NCBI RefSeq assembly: GCF_020616155.1
Contig: NZ_CP085530.1
Coordinates: 491,001-555,000 of the forward strand
Source of the DNA: Vogesella sp. XCS3
GTDB taxonomy: Bacteria > Pseudomonadota > Gammaproteobacteria > Burkholderiales > Chromobacteriaceae
Direction of reading: 5' to 3'
DNA length: 64,000 bases
In this document: positions 27,895 to 37,932 of the stretch, piece after piece
Layout of the letters: each line of letters opens with the position of its first letter
How positions within the stretch are numbered: position 1 is the first letter of the stretch
Notes under the pieces: model-generated
Database searches by the model: none
What the model saw: only the letters and a program-made list of their open reading frames with translations
Told to the model about the DNA's origin: nothing
Made by a program: the position numbers and the translations under genes

Positions 27895-30138
27895 ATGCTA
27901 GCCAATAAAAAGATGAGCTCGCTGTTGGTGGCCTTGCTGTTCTCGACGGCCGCCTGGGGCGGGCTGGGAGGAATCGCAGTACGCTCCAATCTGGGCGAGG
28001 TACTTCGTGCCGATATCGACCTGACCGGCAGTGCCGAAGACGAGATTGTGCGTGTTGGTCTGGCCTCTCCCGATACCTTTCGTGATCTGCAAGTAGACTA
28101 CAGCCCGGCCTTGACCAGCCTGCGCTTTGCCTTGGCGTACCGCTCCAATGGCAAGCCGTATATCCGGGTGCTGTCGGTACAGCCCATTAGCGACCCGTAT
28201 CTGCGCTTTGTGGTTGAGGCGAAAACTGCCAGTGGCCGTTCCATCCGCGAATACACAGTGTTGCTGGATCCGCTGGAATACCCCAATAAAGCCGATGCGA
28301 TTGAGCGATCGGCAAAAGCCATTGCTGCGGCTGAGCCTGCGCGGCTGAAGCCTGCCAGCCCGACTGCGGTGCGCACCCCGCTGCCTGCACCGGCTTCCGC
28401 CGCGTCTGTTCCGGCAGCACAGCCAGACTTTATCGTCGTCAAGCGTGGTCAGACGCTGGCCCAGGTTGGCCGCATTGCCCGTGCCGAAGGCGCCACCTTG
28501 CGCCAGACCATGGCTGCATTGGTGCTGGCCAACCCGTCGGCCTTTGTAAACGGTGACCCGGCCACGCTTAAAACTGGTGCCCGCCTGAAAGTGCCCGCAG
28601 TTGCTACGGCAAGGGCATTGAAGCCGGCACGTGTCTCCGAAGTGCTGGATGGTTTTGCCGCACCTGTCGCCAAACCGGTGGTCAAGGCCGCTGAACCACT
28701 GTTGCCGCGCCCGGCTGCGCCAGCCAGTACCGCGCAGCCTGTATTGAAACTGGAGCAGCCGGAGCAGGCTTCTGCGCCTGCGGCTGCCCAGGATGTCCAA
28801 CTCAAAGCGGCACAGCAAAAGATCCAGGAACTAGAAGAAAAGCTCAAGTCACTGCAGATGGCTGCATCGGCAGCGTCGGCCATGGCAGCCATTCCGGCTG
28901 AATCCGCATCGGCGCCAGTGCACGCCGCCGCTTCGGCGCCAGTGCACAAACCAGCGGCCGTGCCGCCAGCCAGTGCACCGGAAGAAGAAGGCCCAGGCCT
29001 GATGTCACAGCTGATGGACTACCTGCCCCTGATAGCCGGTGGTAGTGCGGCAGTGCTGCTGGGGGTGGCTGCGGTGATCTTCATGCGTCGTCGCAAGAAA
29101 GGTATCAAGGCGGCGACGGAGGCGGCGGGTGCTTCTATCCTGGGTGCCAATACGGTTGGCCGCGTTGCAGGTGTTGACGAGGCTGGCAGCAATACCTTTC
29201 TGGCAGACTTTACCCGTACGGGCATGAACGGCGTGGATGCAGGCGAGGTAGATCCGATTGCAGAGGCTGAAGTCTATCTGGCTTACGGTCGCGACCAGCA
29301 GGCTGAAGACATCCTGAAAGATGCGCTTGCCAAAGACCCTACCCGCCACGAAGTGCGCATGAAACTGATGGAAATCTACGCATCGCGTCAGGATAAAGCT
29401 GCCTTCGAAGCGCAGGCTCGCGAGTTGCATGCCGCGGTGGATGGCAAAGGTGCACTCTGGTCGCGCGCTGCGGCGATGGGCTTGTCTATTGATCCATCCA
29501 ACGCTTTGTACGCTGGTGATGCCAGCCCGACAGCGGCGGTTGCTGCTGCGCCTGTTGCTGCGGCAGCGGCCGCCATGAATATTGATCTGGATTCGGAGTT
29601 GATGGGTGATCCGGAGCCTTTACCGCAAGAAGCCTTCATTGAGCCAGAGGCCATTGCGGTAGAAGATGATGACCCATTGCGTAATGCGCTGTTTGGCGAG
29701 CCTGAAGTGACCAATGCGGCACCAGAGCCAGACCTGGATCTGGAAAGCCTGCTTGCCCAGCCGGCAGCAGAGCCTGTGCCTCAGGAGGAAGAGGCACCAG
29801 AAGACAAGCATATGCTGGACTTTGACTTCAACCTGGATACCCCTGAGCCTGCAGCGGCACCTGCTGCAGTACCTCAGACAGAGTCGGTTGACGATGCATT
29901 TGATTTTGATATGTCCACGCTGGATAGTCTGGGTAGTACAACGCCTAGCGAGCCTGCTGCACCGTCGCTTGATGGCATGAGCCTGTCGGATGACCCGCTG
30001 TCTACCAAGCTGGATCTGGCGCGTGTCTATCTGGACATGGGTGATAAAGAAGGCGCGCGTGAAGTGCTGGAAGAGTTGGCCGCAGAAGCACAGGGTGGGC
30101 TGAAGGCGGAGGCGGAGGCGTTGTTGGCATCACTGTAA
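27895..30138 (+). CDS. fimV: FimV/HubP-family polar protein
   Basis: FimV-family proteins organise the cell pole, type IV pili, twitching and chemoreceptor placement. The 747-residue protein has a signal peptide, then the FimV N-terminal domain with the sequence GLGGIAVRSNLGEVLRADI. A LysM peptidoglycan-binding domain lies at about 180-235 (VVKRGQTLAQVGRIA). A Pro/Ala-rich linker with a short coiled coil follows, then one membrane helix at about 378-398 followed by RRRKK. The acidic cytoplasmic tail has TPR-like helices and ends in the FimV C-terminal motif (KLDLARVYLDMGDKEGARE). A second FimV-like gene follows 102 bases downstream. Confidence 0.93.
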   Translation: MLANKKMSSLLVALLFSTAAWGGLGGIAVRSNLGEVLRADIDLTGSAEDEIVRVGLASPDTFRDLQVDYSPALTSLRFALAYRSNGKPYIRVLSVQPISDPYLRFVVEAKTASGRSIREYTVLLDPLEYPNKADAIERSAKAIAAAEPARLKPASPTAVRTPLPAPASAASVPAAQPDFIVVKRGQTLAQVGRIARAEGATLRQTMAALVLANPSAFVNGDPATLKTGARLKVPAVATARALKPARVSEVLDGFAAPVAKPVVKAAEPLLPRPAAPASTAQPVLKLEQPEQASAPAAAQDVQLKAAQQKIQELEEKLKSLQMAASAASAMAAIPAESASAPVHAAASAPVHKPAAVPPASAPEEEGPGLMSQLMDYLPLIAGGSAAVLLGVAAVIFMRRRKKGIKAATEAAGASILGANTVGRVAGVDEAGSNTFLADFTRTGMNGVDAGEVDPIAEAEVYLAYGRDQQAEDILKDALAKDPTRHEVRMKLMEIYASRQDKAAFEAQARELHAAVDGKGALWSRAAAMGLSIDPSNALYAGDASPTAAVAAAPVAAAAAAMNIDLDSELMGDPEPLPQEAFIEPEAIAVEDDDPLRNALFGEPEVTNAAPEPDLDLESLLAQPAAEPVPQEEEAPEDKHMLDFDFNLDTPEPAAAPAAVPQTESVDDAFDFDMSTLDSLGSTTPSEPAAPSLDGMSLSDDPLSTKLDLARVYLDMGDKEGAREVLEELAAEAQGGLKAEAEALLASL

Positions 30139-30240
30139 ATATTGATGCAGATCTGTTTTAAAACTTAATGTGCTTTGTTATCGCTGCTGCTTGCGGGTAC
30201 TATGTCTGAACATCCAAAAAAACTGAAAAAAGGATATGGG

Positions 30241-32238
30241 GTGACATTGCGGCCATTAGTTGCGGGACTGGCGCTTGCATTCGCGGCAGCTTCGCCGTTG
30301 GCGCTAGCGGGTTTGGGGGGGATTCGCCTGCTAGCTGGCCCGGGGGAGCCGTTTTATGCAGAAGTGACTCTGGACCCAGAGCAGGGGCTGGAGAATCCTT
30401 TTGTCTCCCTAGCATCGCGCGAGCGTTACTCCACCTTGGCTCCTTACTCCGATAAGGCAAGCCAGCTACAGATCAGAACAGTTGAAGTTGCTCCGCAGCA
30501 ATACTTGGTGCGGATCACCGGCCCAGCCTTGGCGCCGGGTGAACCTTTCAATTTTGCCCTCGAACTATCGTGGCCCTCTGGCAAAGTGGTCCGCGAATAC
30601 CGCATCAGTGGCGGCGCGCCTGCGCCTGGCCAGTCTGGCAAAAAAGAAGATAGCAGTGCCGCACTGGCAGAGCGCCATCCGCTGATGGACGAGCCGGGTG
30701 GTTTGGCCTTTGGCGAGGGGAGGCTGCTGTCTGCCCGGGGGCTGCCGATGCGGGCAGAAATCGAGCTGCTTGGTGACTGGCCAGACACCATTAGCGCCGC
30801 CAGCTTTGCCGTCTTGTCAGACGATAATGCCCTAGGCAAGCCCAAGCTGGAATTGCACCAGCGCAAAGGGCGTCAATGGTTATCAATCAGCTCAAGTCTT
30901 CCCCTGCAGCAGTCGCGTGTGGCGTTTGGGCTGGAAGCGCGCCATGAGGGCGCAGTGATTCAACGTGGTTTTGTATTTGCTGTGCCGCAGCGTGGCGTCT
31001 ATCTGGGGAAGTTGCCAGTACGCCCTGCCGTGTCGGCGATGAATTTGCCGGGACAATATCGTGTACAGCCAGGTGATACGCTTTCGAGCCTGGCGCGGCG
31101 TTTTGCCCAAGACAAGGCGGTGTCGGAAACTGAAAATGCGCTCTATGCGGCCAACCCCAAAGCGTTTGCCCATGGTGACCGTAACCTGCTGTTTGCCGGT
31201 GCCTTATTGCGTGTGCCGGAGCAGACAAAATCCGAAGCACCTGTAGTCGAGAAACCGGCTGCAGAAACCAGTGTTGTGGCCAAACCGGTAGCGCCGAAGG
31301 TGCTTGCCTCGTCGGCTGCTGCTGTGGTGCCAGAAGCATCTGCCGCGGTGGCGGAGCAAGCTGCTTCGACACCGGTAGCTTCTGCCGAAGAGCAGCAAAA
31401 ACTCGCGCAGCTGAAGGCCGCGCAGCAGCGCCTGGACTGGCTGGAGGCGGAAATTAACCGTTTGTCGGCCAGCACGCCCAAAGCCACGATTGCCCATCGC
31501 CCTGATGTGCCGGAAGCGCAGGATGAAGCCTTCCTGGATGAAAATCTCACGCAGTGGGTGCTGTATGGCGTGGGTGGGTTGTCAGTGGCCAGTTTGCTGG
31601 CGTGGTTGCTGGTCAAGCGCCGTCGTGCTGCGACAAAGCCTGTGCCTCAGGCTTCGAGGCAGCGTAGCGCCATGGGCCCGGTCACCATAAGCGCATCACT
31701 AGGCCCGGACGAGCAGCCGCTTGTGCAACCGATTGCTGATGATATCAACCTGCAGGCTATTGATGTGCTGGCCGAGGCGGATGTCTTGATGGCTTATGGC
31801 CGGTTTGATGCGGCAGAGCAGCTATTGCGCGAAAGCCTTAGCCACGAGCCTGACCGTGAAGATTTGCGCATGAAGCTGCTTGACCTGATTGCACGTAAGG
31901 GGAACCGGCAGGAGTTCGAATCGGTTGCGCTGGATCTGCTGGCGGTATTTGGCCCAACTAGCGGCCTGTGGAAGCGCGTACTGCAGCTGGGTGGGACGCT
32001 GGATCCGGAAAATCCTTTATACCGCCCAGCGCCTGATACGCAGGAGCACTTTGTGCTGGATACGCCACGGGCGCCGGTAGACTTGGGCAGCTTCGGTCCC
32101 GAGCCGGACGAAATGGTACCTTTGTCCAAGCAAGTTGATAATGTTGAAGCAGCCCAGGACTTGGCGCGTCTTTATCGCGAGATGGGCGATACAGAAACGG
32201 CCGATGCCTTGTTGCGAGAAGCCGGTATCAAAGCGTGA
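30241..32238 (+). CDS. Second FimV-like protein
   Basis: A tandem, diverged FimV paralogue of about 665 residues. It has a signal peptide ending near ALAGLGG, and an N-terminal domain starting GLGGIRLLAGPGEPFYAEV. A LysM domain lies near residue 275 (YRVQPGDTLSSLARRFAQ). An Ala/Val-rich linker and a coiled coil (about 390-415) precede a membrane helix near 440-460 followed by KRRR. A TPR-type tail with the FimV end motif (ARLYREMGDTETADALL) completes it. I prefer the GTG at 30241, which has AAGGA six to seven bases upstream; an ATG at 30202 without a ribosome site would add 13 residues. The acidic middle of the tail is much shorter than in the first copy. Confidence 0.88.
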   Translation: MTLRPLVAGLALAFAAASPLALAGLGGIRLLAGPGEPFYAEVTLDPEQGLENPFVSLASRERYSTLAPYSDKASQLQIRTVEVAPQQYLVRITGPALAPGEPFNFALELSWPSGKVVREYRISGGAPAPGQSGKKEDSSAALAERHPLMDEPGGLAFGEGRLLSARGLPMRAEIELLGDWPDTISAASFAVLSDDNALGKPKLELHQRKGRQWLSISSSLPLQQSRVAFGLEARHEGAVIQRGFVFAVPQRGVYLGKLPVRPAVSAMNLPGQYRVQPGDTLSSLARRFAQDKAVSETENALYAANPKAFAHGDRNLLFAGALLRVPEQTKSEAPVVEKPAAETSVVAKPVAPKVLASSAAAVVPEASAAVAEQAASTPVASAEEQQKLAQLKAAQQRLDWLEAEINRLSASTPKATIAHRPDVPEAQDEAFLDENLTQWVLYGVGGLSVASLLAWLLVKRRRAATKPVPQASRQRSAMGPVTISASLGPDEQPLVQPIADDINLQAIDVLAEADVLMAYGRFDAAEQLLRESLSHEPDREDLRMKLLDLIARKGNRQEFESVALDLLAVFGPTSGLWKRVLQLGGTLDPENPLYRPAPDTQEHFVLDTPRAPVDLGSFGPEPDEMVPLSKQVDNVEAAQDLARLYREMGDTETADALLREAGIKA

Positions 32239-32867
32239 TGGTCACCTTATTCCACCCTGCAGCCAGCCTGATAGTCTGGCTGTTTTTCATTGTGGCCTTG
32301 TCCGGCATGCACGGCTTGCCCTTGCTGCTCATGGCAGCTGTGTGGCTTGCCTTGCCTGGGGCCTGGCATGCTTTACTGCAAGCAGCATGGCGCATGCGTT
32401 TCTTGTTGGCTGCCTTGTGTTTTTTGTCTGGCTGGTTTGTTCCGGGGGAGCCCTGCTTGCCAGGCATGGCGTGGTCTCCGTCGTGGGCAGGCTTGCAGCT
32501 GGGGGGCGGGCAGGCTTTGCGCTTGCTGGTGATGGCTGCAAGTGTGCGCCTGTTGTGGCAGGCCTATGGCCAGCACGGTTTTCTTGCCGGCTTGCATGTC
32601 TTATTGAAACCGCTGGCGCTCGTGGGCTTGCCTGTGTGCTGTTTCAGCTTGCGTCTGGTGCTGACATTGCAGCAGGCAGAGCGGCTGGTGCAGGCGCGGC
32701 CCAAGCTGTCGCTGTCTTGGCTGGCTGGCCAGCTACAGGCAGGCGAGGGGTCACAAACCCTGCCAGATAAGGTAGAGTTGGGTTTTTACTCTTGGCAGTA
32801 TCGGGATGGGGTGCTGGTCGGTGTGGCCTGCCTGGTTCTGATCATCATCATGAAAGTAGTGCAATGA
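32238..32867 (+). CDS. Integral membrane protein, possibly EcfT/CbiQ-like
   Basis: A 209-residue, very hydrophobic protein with about five membrane segments, the last at the C-terminus ([14 protein letters not shown]). It starts [13 protein letters not shown] and has a segment [20 protein letters not shown] followed by [10 protein letters not shown]. This resembles the transmembrane T component of energy-coupling-factor transporters (CbiQ/EcfT). The likeness is by eye and weak, and no ECF ATPase or S component lies nearby. The ATG at 32238 shares a base with the stop of the second fimV gene (TGATG), and its end overlaps truA (ATGA), so it is coupled on both sides. Confidence 0.75.
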   Translation: MVTLFHPAASLIVWLFFIVALSGMHGLPLLLMAAVWLALPGAWHALLQAAWRMRFLLAALCFLSGWFVPGEPCLPGMAWSPSWAGLQLGGGQALRLLVMAASVRLLWQAYGQHGFLAGLHVLLKPLALVGLPVCCFSLRLVLTLQQAERLVQARPKLSLSWLAGQLQAGEGSQTLPDKVELGFYSWQYRDGVLVGVACLVLIIIMKVVQ

Positions 32868-33652
32868 GAATCGCGCTGGGTCTGGAATACGACGGGCGCG
32901 CTTTTGCTGGCTGGCAAACGCAGCCAAGCGGCAATACCGTACAAGACAAGTTGAACCAGGCGCTATCGACTATTGCCGGTGAAAGCATTAGCACCCTGGC
33001 AGCCGGGCGAACCGATGCGGGTGTGCATGCCCTGATGCAGGTCGTGCATTTTGATGCGCCTGTCAGCCGCCCGCTAAATGCATGGGTGCGCGGCGTAAAC
33101 GCACATTTGCCGCCGTCGGTGGCTGTAGTGTGGGCGCGAGAGGTTAGCGACGAGTTTCATGCCCGGTTTTCTGCTTTTTCCCGTTCTTACCGTTATTTCT
33201 TGCTGACGCACCCGGTGCGTCCGGCGCTTACCGCCGGCAGGGTGGGGTGGTATCACCAGGCGCTGGATCTCGATGCCATGCGCGCTGCTGCAGCGGTGCT
33301 GCTGGGTCAGCATGATTTTTCCAGTTTTCGGGCGGCGGAGTGTCAGGCCAAGTCGCCGCTGAAGCACTTGCAGCAGCTGGACATCAGCGAGAGCAATGGC
33401 CTGATCCGCTTTGACCTCACCGCCGATGCTTTCTTGCACCATATGGTGCGCAATATGGTTGGGGCGCTGGTTTATGCCGGCAAGGGTAGCCTGGATGTGG
33501 CGGGCATGCAGGCCTTGTTGGCCGCATGCGACCGCACCAAGGCACCACCTACCTTCATGCCGGATGGGCTGTACCTGACAGGTGTGGGCTATCCGGCGGT
33601 TTTTGATTTGCCAACCCAGGCGCAGCCAGAGCGGCTAACGCTGTGGAGATAG
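32864..33652 (+). CDS. truA: tRNA pseudouridine(38-40) synthase
   Basis: Forms pseudouridine at positions 38-40 of the tRNA anticodon arm. The 262-residue protein starts [17 protein letters not shown] and has the catalytic Asp51 in [11 protein letters not shown], with [13 protein letters not shown] near residue 190. The ATG at 32864 overlaps the upstream membrane-protein stop by four bases. A longer frame from 32792 exists but is unsupported. The truA-trpF order is the same as in Pseudomonas and other proteobacteria. Confidence 0.96.
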   Translation: MRIALGLEYDGRAFAGWQTQPSGNTVQDKLNQALSTIAGESISTLAAGRTDAGVHALMQVVHFDAPVSRPLNAWVRGVNAHLPPSVAVVWAREVSDEFHARFSAFSRSYRYFLLTHPVRPALTAGRVGWYHQALDLDAMRAAAAVLLGQHDFSSFRAAECQAKSPLKHLQQLDISESNGLIRFDLTADAFLHHMVRNMVGALVYAGKGSLDVAGMQALLAACDRTKAPPTFMPDGLYLTGVGYPAVFDLPTQAQPERLTLWR

Positions 33653-33653
33653 C

Positions 33654-34307
33654 ATGACAGTGCGCACCAAGGTTTGTGGTTTTACCCGCCCGCAGGATGC
33701 AGCCGCCGCTGCGGCGCTGGGTGTGGACGCCATAGGGTTGGTTTTTTATGCGCCCAGCCCGCGCAATGTCACCGTTGCCCAGGCACAGGCCATCATTGCC
33801 GCATTGCCACCTTTCGTGACGGTGGTGGCACTGTTCGTCAACCCGAGCGAGCAGGAGGTACAGCAAGTGCTGGCCGCCTGTGCTATCGATGTGCTGCAGT
33901 TTCACGGTGAAGAATCGCCGGCATTCTGTCGCGGCTTCCAGCGTCCTTACCTGAAAGCCGTGCGCGTACGCCCCGGGATGGATTTGGCAGCCTATGCGGC
34001 CAACTACCACGATGCACGCGGCCTGCTCACCGACGCCTTTGTCGAAGGTGCGCATGGTGGCACCGGTGCGGTGTTCGACTGGACGCTGATTCCTGCCGAA
34101 TTGCCATTGCCGCTGATTTTGTCTGGCGGGCTGGATGCGGCCAACGTGGCCGATGCCGTGCGGCGTGTCAAACCCGCTGCGGTAGATGTATCCAGTGGCG
34201 TGGAGGCAGGTAAAGGTATCAAACACCCTGAGCGCGTGGCTGCCTTTCTGGCAGCAGTGCGGGCAGGGCAATATTCAATGGCACCGGACACTGGTCTGGT
34301 GCCTTAA
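33654..34307 (+). CDS. trpF: Phosphoribosylanthranilate isomerase
   Basis: Catalyses the Amadori rearrangement in tryptophan synthesis. The 217-residue TIM barrel has the catalytic cysteine near the start (TKVCGFTRP) and the catalytic aspartate in LLTDAF near residue 126. Phosphate-binding loops follow ([10 protein letters not shown] and [13 protein letters not shown]). It begins one base after the truA stop. Two copies of the TTGGCCGCA word, in reverse orientation, encode Ala-Ala-Asn here (33995 and 34136). Confidence 0.96.
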   Translation: MTVRTKVCGFTRPQDAAAAAALGVDAIGLVFYAPSPRNVTVAQAQAIIAALPPFVTVVALFVNPSEQEVQQVLAACAIDVLQFHGEESPAFCRGFQRPYLKAVRVRPGMDLAAYAANYHDARGLLTDAFVEGAHGGTGAVFDWTLIPAELPLPLILSGGLDAANVADAVRRVKPAAVDVSSGVEAGKGIKHPERVAAFLAAVRAGQYSMAPDTGLVP

Positions 34308-34330
34308 AACAAAACCATCAGGAGCATTCC

Positions 34331-35530
34331 ATGAGCAGTTATGACTTCCCCGATGCACGTGGCCGTTTTGGCGCGTATGGCGGTGTCTACGTAGCGGAAA
34401 CATTGATGGCAGCATTGGACGAGCTGAATGCCGAGTACGCCCGCGCCAAGGCTGACCCGGCATTCTGGCAAGAGTATCACCACGAGCTGAAGCACTTCGT
34501 GGGCCGCCCCAGCCCCATTTACCACGCCAAGCGCTGGTCGGAGCAGCTGGGCGGTGCGCAGATTTACTTCAAGCGCGAAGATTTGAACCATACCGGTGCG
34601 CACAAGGTAAACAACACCATTGGCCAGGCGCTGCTTGCCCGCCGCATGGGCAAGAAGCGTGTGATTGCCGAAACCGGCGCCGGTCAGCACGGTGTCGCTT
34701 CGGCTACCGTGGCCGCGCGTTACGGTATGGAATGCGTGGTGTATATGGGCTCTGAGGACGTGAAACGCCAGGCGCCCAACGTGTTCCGCATGAAGCTGCT
34801 TGGCGCCACCGTGGTGCCGGTAGAAAGCGGCTCCAAAACCCTGAAAGACGCGCTGAACGAGGCGATGCGCGACTGGGTCACCAATATCGATAGCACCTTC
34901 TACATTCTGGGCACTGCAGCCGGCCCTCACCCGTACCCGATGCTGGTGCGCGACTTCCAGCGCATCATCGGTATCGAGGCCAAAGAGCAGATGCAGGAGA
35001 TGGTTGGCCGTCAGCCGGATATGGTGGTGGCGTGCGTGGGCGGTGGCTCCAATGCTATCGGTATCTTCCATCCTTATGTGGATGTAGAAGGTGTGCGCCT
35101 GGTAGGCGTTGAGGCGGGTGGTGATGGTGTGGAAACCGGCCGTCACGCGGCGCCGCTGTCAGCGGGCAAGCCGGGTGTGTTGCATGGCTTCCGCAGCTAC
35201 CTGATGCAGGATGAAGACGGCCAGATCATCGAGACCCACTCGGTATCTGCCGGTCTGGACTACCCGGGCGTCGGCCCGGAGCACAGCCTGCTGAAAGACA
35301 TCGGCCGTGCCGAGTACGTGGCTATCAATGACGATGAGGCGCTGCGCGCCTTTGAAGACTGCTGCCATCTGGAAGGCATCATTCCTGCTCTGGAATCCAG
35401 CCACGCGCTGGCGCATGCTGCCAAAGTGGCGCCGACCATGGGCAAAGACCAGATTATTCTGGTGAACCTGTCCGGCCGTGGTGACAAGGACATCAACACC
35501 GTAGCCGGCCTGATGGGCATCACCCTGTGA
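34331..35530 (+). CDS. trpB: Tryptophan synthase beta subunit
   Basis: Joins indole and serine to make tryptophan with pyridoxal phosphate. The 399-residue protein has the PLP lysine Lys92 in HTGAHKVNN and the phosphate cradle [12 protein letters not shown] near residue 232. It ends with the conserved NLSGRGDKD segment. AGGAG precedes the ATG. Its stop overlaps the next small gene by four bases (GTGA), so trpA does not follow directly as it usually does. Confidence 0.97.
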   Translation: MSSYDFPDARGRFGAYGGVYVAETLMAALDELNAEYARAKADPAFWQEYHHELKHFVGRPSPIYHAKRWSEQLGGAQIYFKREDLNHTGAHKVNNTIGQALLARRMGKKRVIAETGAGQHGVASATVAARYGMECVVYMGSEDVKRQAPNVFRMKLLGATVVPVESGSKTLKDALNEAMRDWVTNIDSTFYILGTAAGPHPYPMLVRDFQRIIGIEAKEQMQEMVGRQPDMVVACVGGGSNAIGIFHPYVDVEGVRLVGVEAGGDGVETGRHAAPLSAGKPGVLHGFRSYLMQDEDGQIIETHSVSAGLDYPGVGPEHSLLKDIGRAEYVAINDDEALRAFEDCCHLEGIIPALESSHALAHAAKVAPTMGKDQIILVNLSGRGDKDINTVAGLMGITL

Positions 35531-35856
35531 TTGTGGCGCCGGTACTGGAGGCCGCCTATCTGCAGGTGAGAGAGGGCGAGGTAGTCGCGTTCGAGCAGGC
35601 TTTTGCCGAGGCTTCGCCGCTGATCGCCACAACTGCCGGTTATGCCGGCCACACTCTGCAGCGTTGCCTGGAAGTGCCGGGGCGTTACCTGCTGCTGGTG
35701 CAGTGGCAGACGCTGGAGGCCCATACGGTGGGCTTTCGGCAGTCTGCACAATATCAGCAGTGGCGCGCATTGCTGCACCATTTCTATGATCCGTTCCCGG
35801 TGGTGGAGCATTTCACCACCGTGTTGAACCATGCATGCAAGGACCATACCGCATGA
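35527..35856 (+). CDS. ABM-domain (antibiotic biosynthesis monooxygenase-like) protein
   Basis: A 109-residue protein with the ferredoxin-like ABM pattern: [22 protein letters not shown], a middle [23 protein letters not shown] and a last helix around [10 protein letters not shown]. Small dimeric ABM proteins include monooxygenases, haem-degrading enzymes and many of unknown role. It starts at a GTG that overlaps trpB (GTGA) and ends overlapping trpA (ATGA). It therefore sits inside the trpBA pair and is surely co-translated with them. No tryptophan-related role is known to me. Confidence 0.82.
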   Translation: MIVAPVLEAAYLQVREGEVVAFEQAFAEASPLIATTAGYAGHTLQRCLEVPGRYLLLVQWQTLEAHTVGFRQSAQYQQWRALLHHFYDPFPVVEHFTTVLNHACKDHTA

Positions 35857-36647
35857 GTCGCGTAGCAGAAACCTTTGCCCGCCTGCAGGCTGCAGGCGAA
35901 AAAGCCCTGATTCCCTTCATTACCGCGGGTGACCCGAGCCCGGTATTGACCGTAGACCTGATGCACGGCCTGGTAGAAGGCGGTGCCGACATCATCGAGC
36001 TGGGTATCCCGTTTTCCGACCCGATGGCCGACGGCCCGGTGATCCAGCGCGCCAGCGAGCGCGCCTTGGCGCACAAGGTAGGTCTGCGCCACGTGCTGGC
36101 CATGGTAAAAACCTTCCGCGAAACCAACCAGCACACCCCGGTGGTCCTGATGGGTTACCTGAACCCGGTGCACGTGCTGGGCTATGAAGCATTTGCCCAG
36201 GCGGCCACCGCAGCGGGTGTGGATGGCGTACTGACAGTGGACTGCCCGCCGGAAGAGGCGGAAGACTTGACGGCGGCGCTGACCGCTGCGGGGCTGGATC
36301 CGGTATTCCTGGTGGCACCTACCACGCCGATGGAGCGGGTACGTGAAATTGCCCGTTTGGCGCGGGGCTATGTCTACTATGTGTCATTAAAAGGCGTGAC
36401 CGGCGCAGGAAATCTGGACATTGACGACGTAGCGCGTAAAATTGCCGCCCTTAGAGAACACATTACTGTGCCGATCGGCGTGGGCTTTGGCATTCGCGAT
36501 GCGGAAACCGCCCGCGCCATCTCTGTGGCAGCCGATGCCGTAGTGGTGGGGAGCCGTCTGGTACAGGAAATCGAGGCGGCTACACCCGAAACTGCCAAAG
36601 AGCAGTTGACCCGTCTGGTGGCTACATTGAAAGCCGCTATCCGTTAG
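35853..36647 (+). CDS. trpA: Tryptophan synthase alpha subunit
   Basis: Cleaves indole-3-glycerol phosphate to indole, which is channelled to TrpB. The 264-residue TIM barrel has the catalytic glutamate and aspartate in [15 protein letters not shown] (about residues 49-63), and phosphate-binding loops near GVTGAG and GFGIRD. The ATG at 35853 overlaps the ABM gene by four bases. A repeat-derived hairpin lies between it and accD. Confidence 0.96.
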   Translation: MSRVAETFARLQAAGEKALIPFITAGDPSPVLTVDLMHGLVEGGADIIELGIPFSDPMADGPVIQRASERALAHKVGLRHVLAMVKTFRETNQHTPVVLMGYLNPVHVLGYEAFAQAATAAGVDGVLTVDCPPEEAEDLTAALTAAGLDPVFLVAPTTPMERVREIARLARGYVYYVSLKGVTGAGNLDIDDVARKIAALREHITVPIGVGFGIRDAETARAISVAADAVVVGSRLVQEIEAATPETAKEQLTRLVATLKAAIR

Positions 36648-36677
36648 AACAATGCTGGCCTACCCGTGCCAGCCAGC

Positions 36678-36710
36678 CTGCGGCCAACCTTTGGTAGACC
36701 GCAGCTTTTA
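36678..36710 (+). terminator. Imperfect repeat-derived hairpin between trpA and accD
   Basis: A 12-base-pair stem with two mismatches (36678-36689 with 36693-36704) and a short loop is followed by CTTTTA. The left arm is a reverse-orientation copy of TTGGCCGCA; the right arm is a decayed copy. It may reduce read-through from trp into accD. Confidence 0.5.
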
Positions 36711-36726
36711 GATTCAAGGAGTCAGC

Positions 36727-37599
36727 ATGAGCTGGTTGAACAAACTCCTGCCGCCGAAAATCAAGCGCGATACGCGCGTGAGCAAGTCGTCGGCGGTGCC
36801 GGAGGGGCTGTGGAGCAAATGCCCGGCCTGCGAGGCGGTGCTTTACCATACCGACCTCCAAAGCAACCTGCAGGTCTGCCCCAAGTGTGGCCATCATCAC
36901 CCGATCCACGCGCGCGAGCGCCTGGATATGCTGCTGGATGCCGAAGGCCGCCGTGAAATAGGTGCTGAAGTCAAACCGGTAGATATCCTGAAGTTCAAGG
37001 ACAGCAAGCGCTACCCAGACCGTCTGGATGCCGCGCAAGAGACCACAGGTGAAGATGACGCGCTGGTGGTGATGCAGGGCAGTATCCACAACTTGCCTGT
37101 TGTTGTGGCAGCATTCGAGTTCCGTTTTATTGGTGGCTCGATGGGCTCTGTCGTCGGCGAGCGTTTTGTCCGTGGTGTGCAGGCGGCTGTTGAAGCGCGT
37201 GCGCCATTTGTATGTGTTGCCGCCTCGGGCGGTGCGCGTATGCAGGAAGGTCTGAATTCGCTGATGCAGATGGCCAAGACCTCGGCTGCATTGCAATTGT
37301 TGTCCGACCATCAGCTGCCGTTCATCTCGATCCTGACCGACCCGACCATGGGTGGTGTGTCAGCCTCGTTTGCTTTCCTGGGTGATGTGGTGATTGGCGA
37401 GCCGGGCGCATTGATCGGCTTTGCCGGCCCGCGTGTTATCGAACAGACCGTGCGCGAAACCCTGCCGGAAGGCTTCCAGCGTTCCGAGTTCCTGGTGGAA
37501 AAGGGCGCGATCGACATGATCGTGGATCGTCGGGAGCTCAAGCTCAAGGTCGCCACGCTGCTGGCCTTGCTGCAAAAAGAGCCAACGGTTGCTGCCTGA
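36727..37599 (+). CDS. accD: Acetyl-CoA carboxylase carboxyltransferase beta subunit
   Basis: With AccA it transfers carboxyl from biotin to acetyl-CoA to make malonyl-CoA for fatty-acid synthesis. The 290-residue protein has an N-terminal zinc ribbon (CPAC and CPKCGHHH, about residues 34-60) and the crotonase-like carboxyltransferase core, with [12 protein letters not shown] near residue 137 and [10 protein letters not shown] near 160. It lies 80 bases after trpA, the usual position in this group of bacteria. folC, which often follows accD, is absent from the next stretch. Confidence 0.97.
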   Translation: MSWLNKLLPPKIKRDTRVSKSSAVPEGLWSKCPACEAVLYHTDLQSNLQVCPKCGHHHPIHARERLDMLLDAEGRREIGAEVKPVDILKFKDSKRYPDRLDAAQETTGEDDALVVMQGSIHNLPVVVAAFEFRFIGGSMGSVVGERFVRGVQAAVEARAPFVCVAASGGARMQEGLNSLMQMAKTSAALQLLSDHQLPFISILTDPTMGGVSASFAFLGDVVIGEPGALIGFAGPRVIEQTVRETLPEGFQRSEFLVEKGAIDMIVDRRELKLKVATLLALLQKEPTVAA

Positions 37600-37636
37600 G
37601 TAAACACAATGTAGCCCTTTGCTGGGCGGGTGTTAA

Positions 37637-37673
37637 TGAAAAAGCCTGCTTGTCTTCCAAGCAGGCTTTTTCA
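37637..37673 (+). terminator. Bidirectional intrinsic terminator after accD
   Basis: A 16-base-pair perfect stem starting TGAAAAAGCCTGCTTG with a five-base loop. The T run is part of the stem's right arm. It ends the trp-accD transcript. Confidence 0.88.
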
Positions 37674-37800
37674 TATGTGACGCTGGCCGTCCGTGGGCGC
37701 GCTCTGTTTGTGCGTGCTGTTGCCAGTCTGCCTGGCGGTTTTTTATTGCGGTAAATCTATAGAAACTCTTTTGGGTAATTTGCGCTGCGGTGGCAGGTTC

Positions 37801-37829
37801 TTGTATTTCGCTTAAAATAACACTTATAA
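37801..37829 (+). promoter_or_regulatory. Putative promoter of the cupredoxin-GGDEF/EAL pair
   Basis: TTGTAT and TTATAA are separated by 17 bases in an AT-rich part of the 333-base gap between accD and the cupredoxin-like gene. The start would be about 100 bases before the ATG. Nothing else was seen in that gap apart from the accD terminator. Confidence 0.4.
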
Positions 37830-37932
37830 ATATCGATGATTTTTTGCGCTGTATTAATTTGAATGTTGCTTGAAGTAGGCTGTCGAGTGGCTTTGATAGA
37901 TAATGGCAGTGAAACATGCATAGGGCGGCGGG

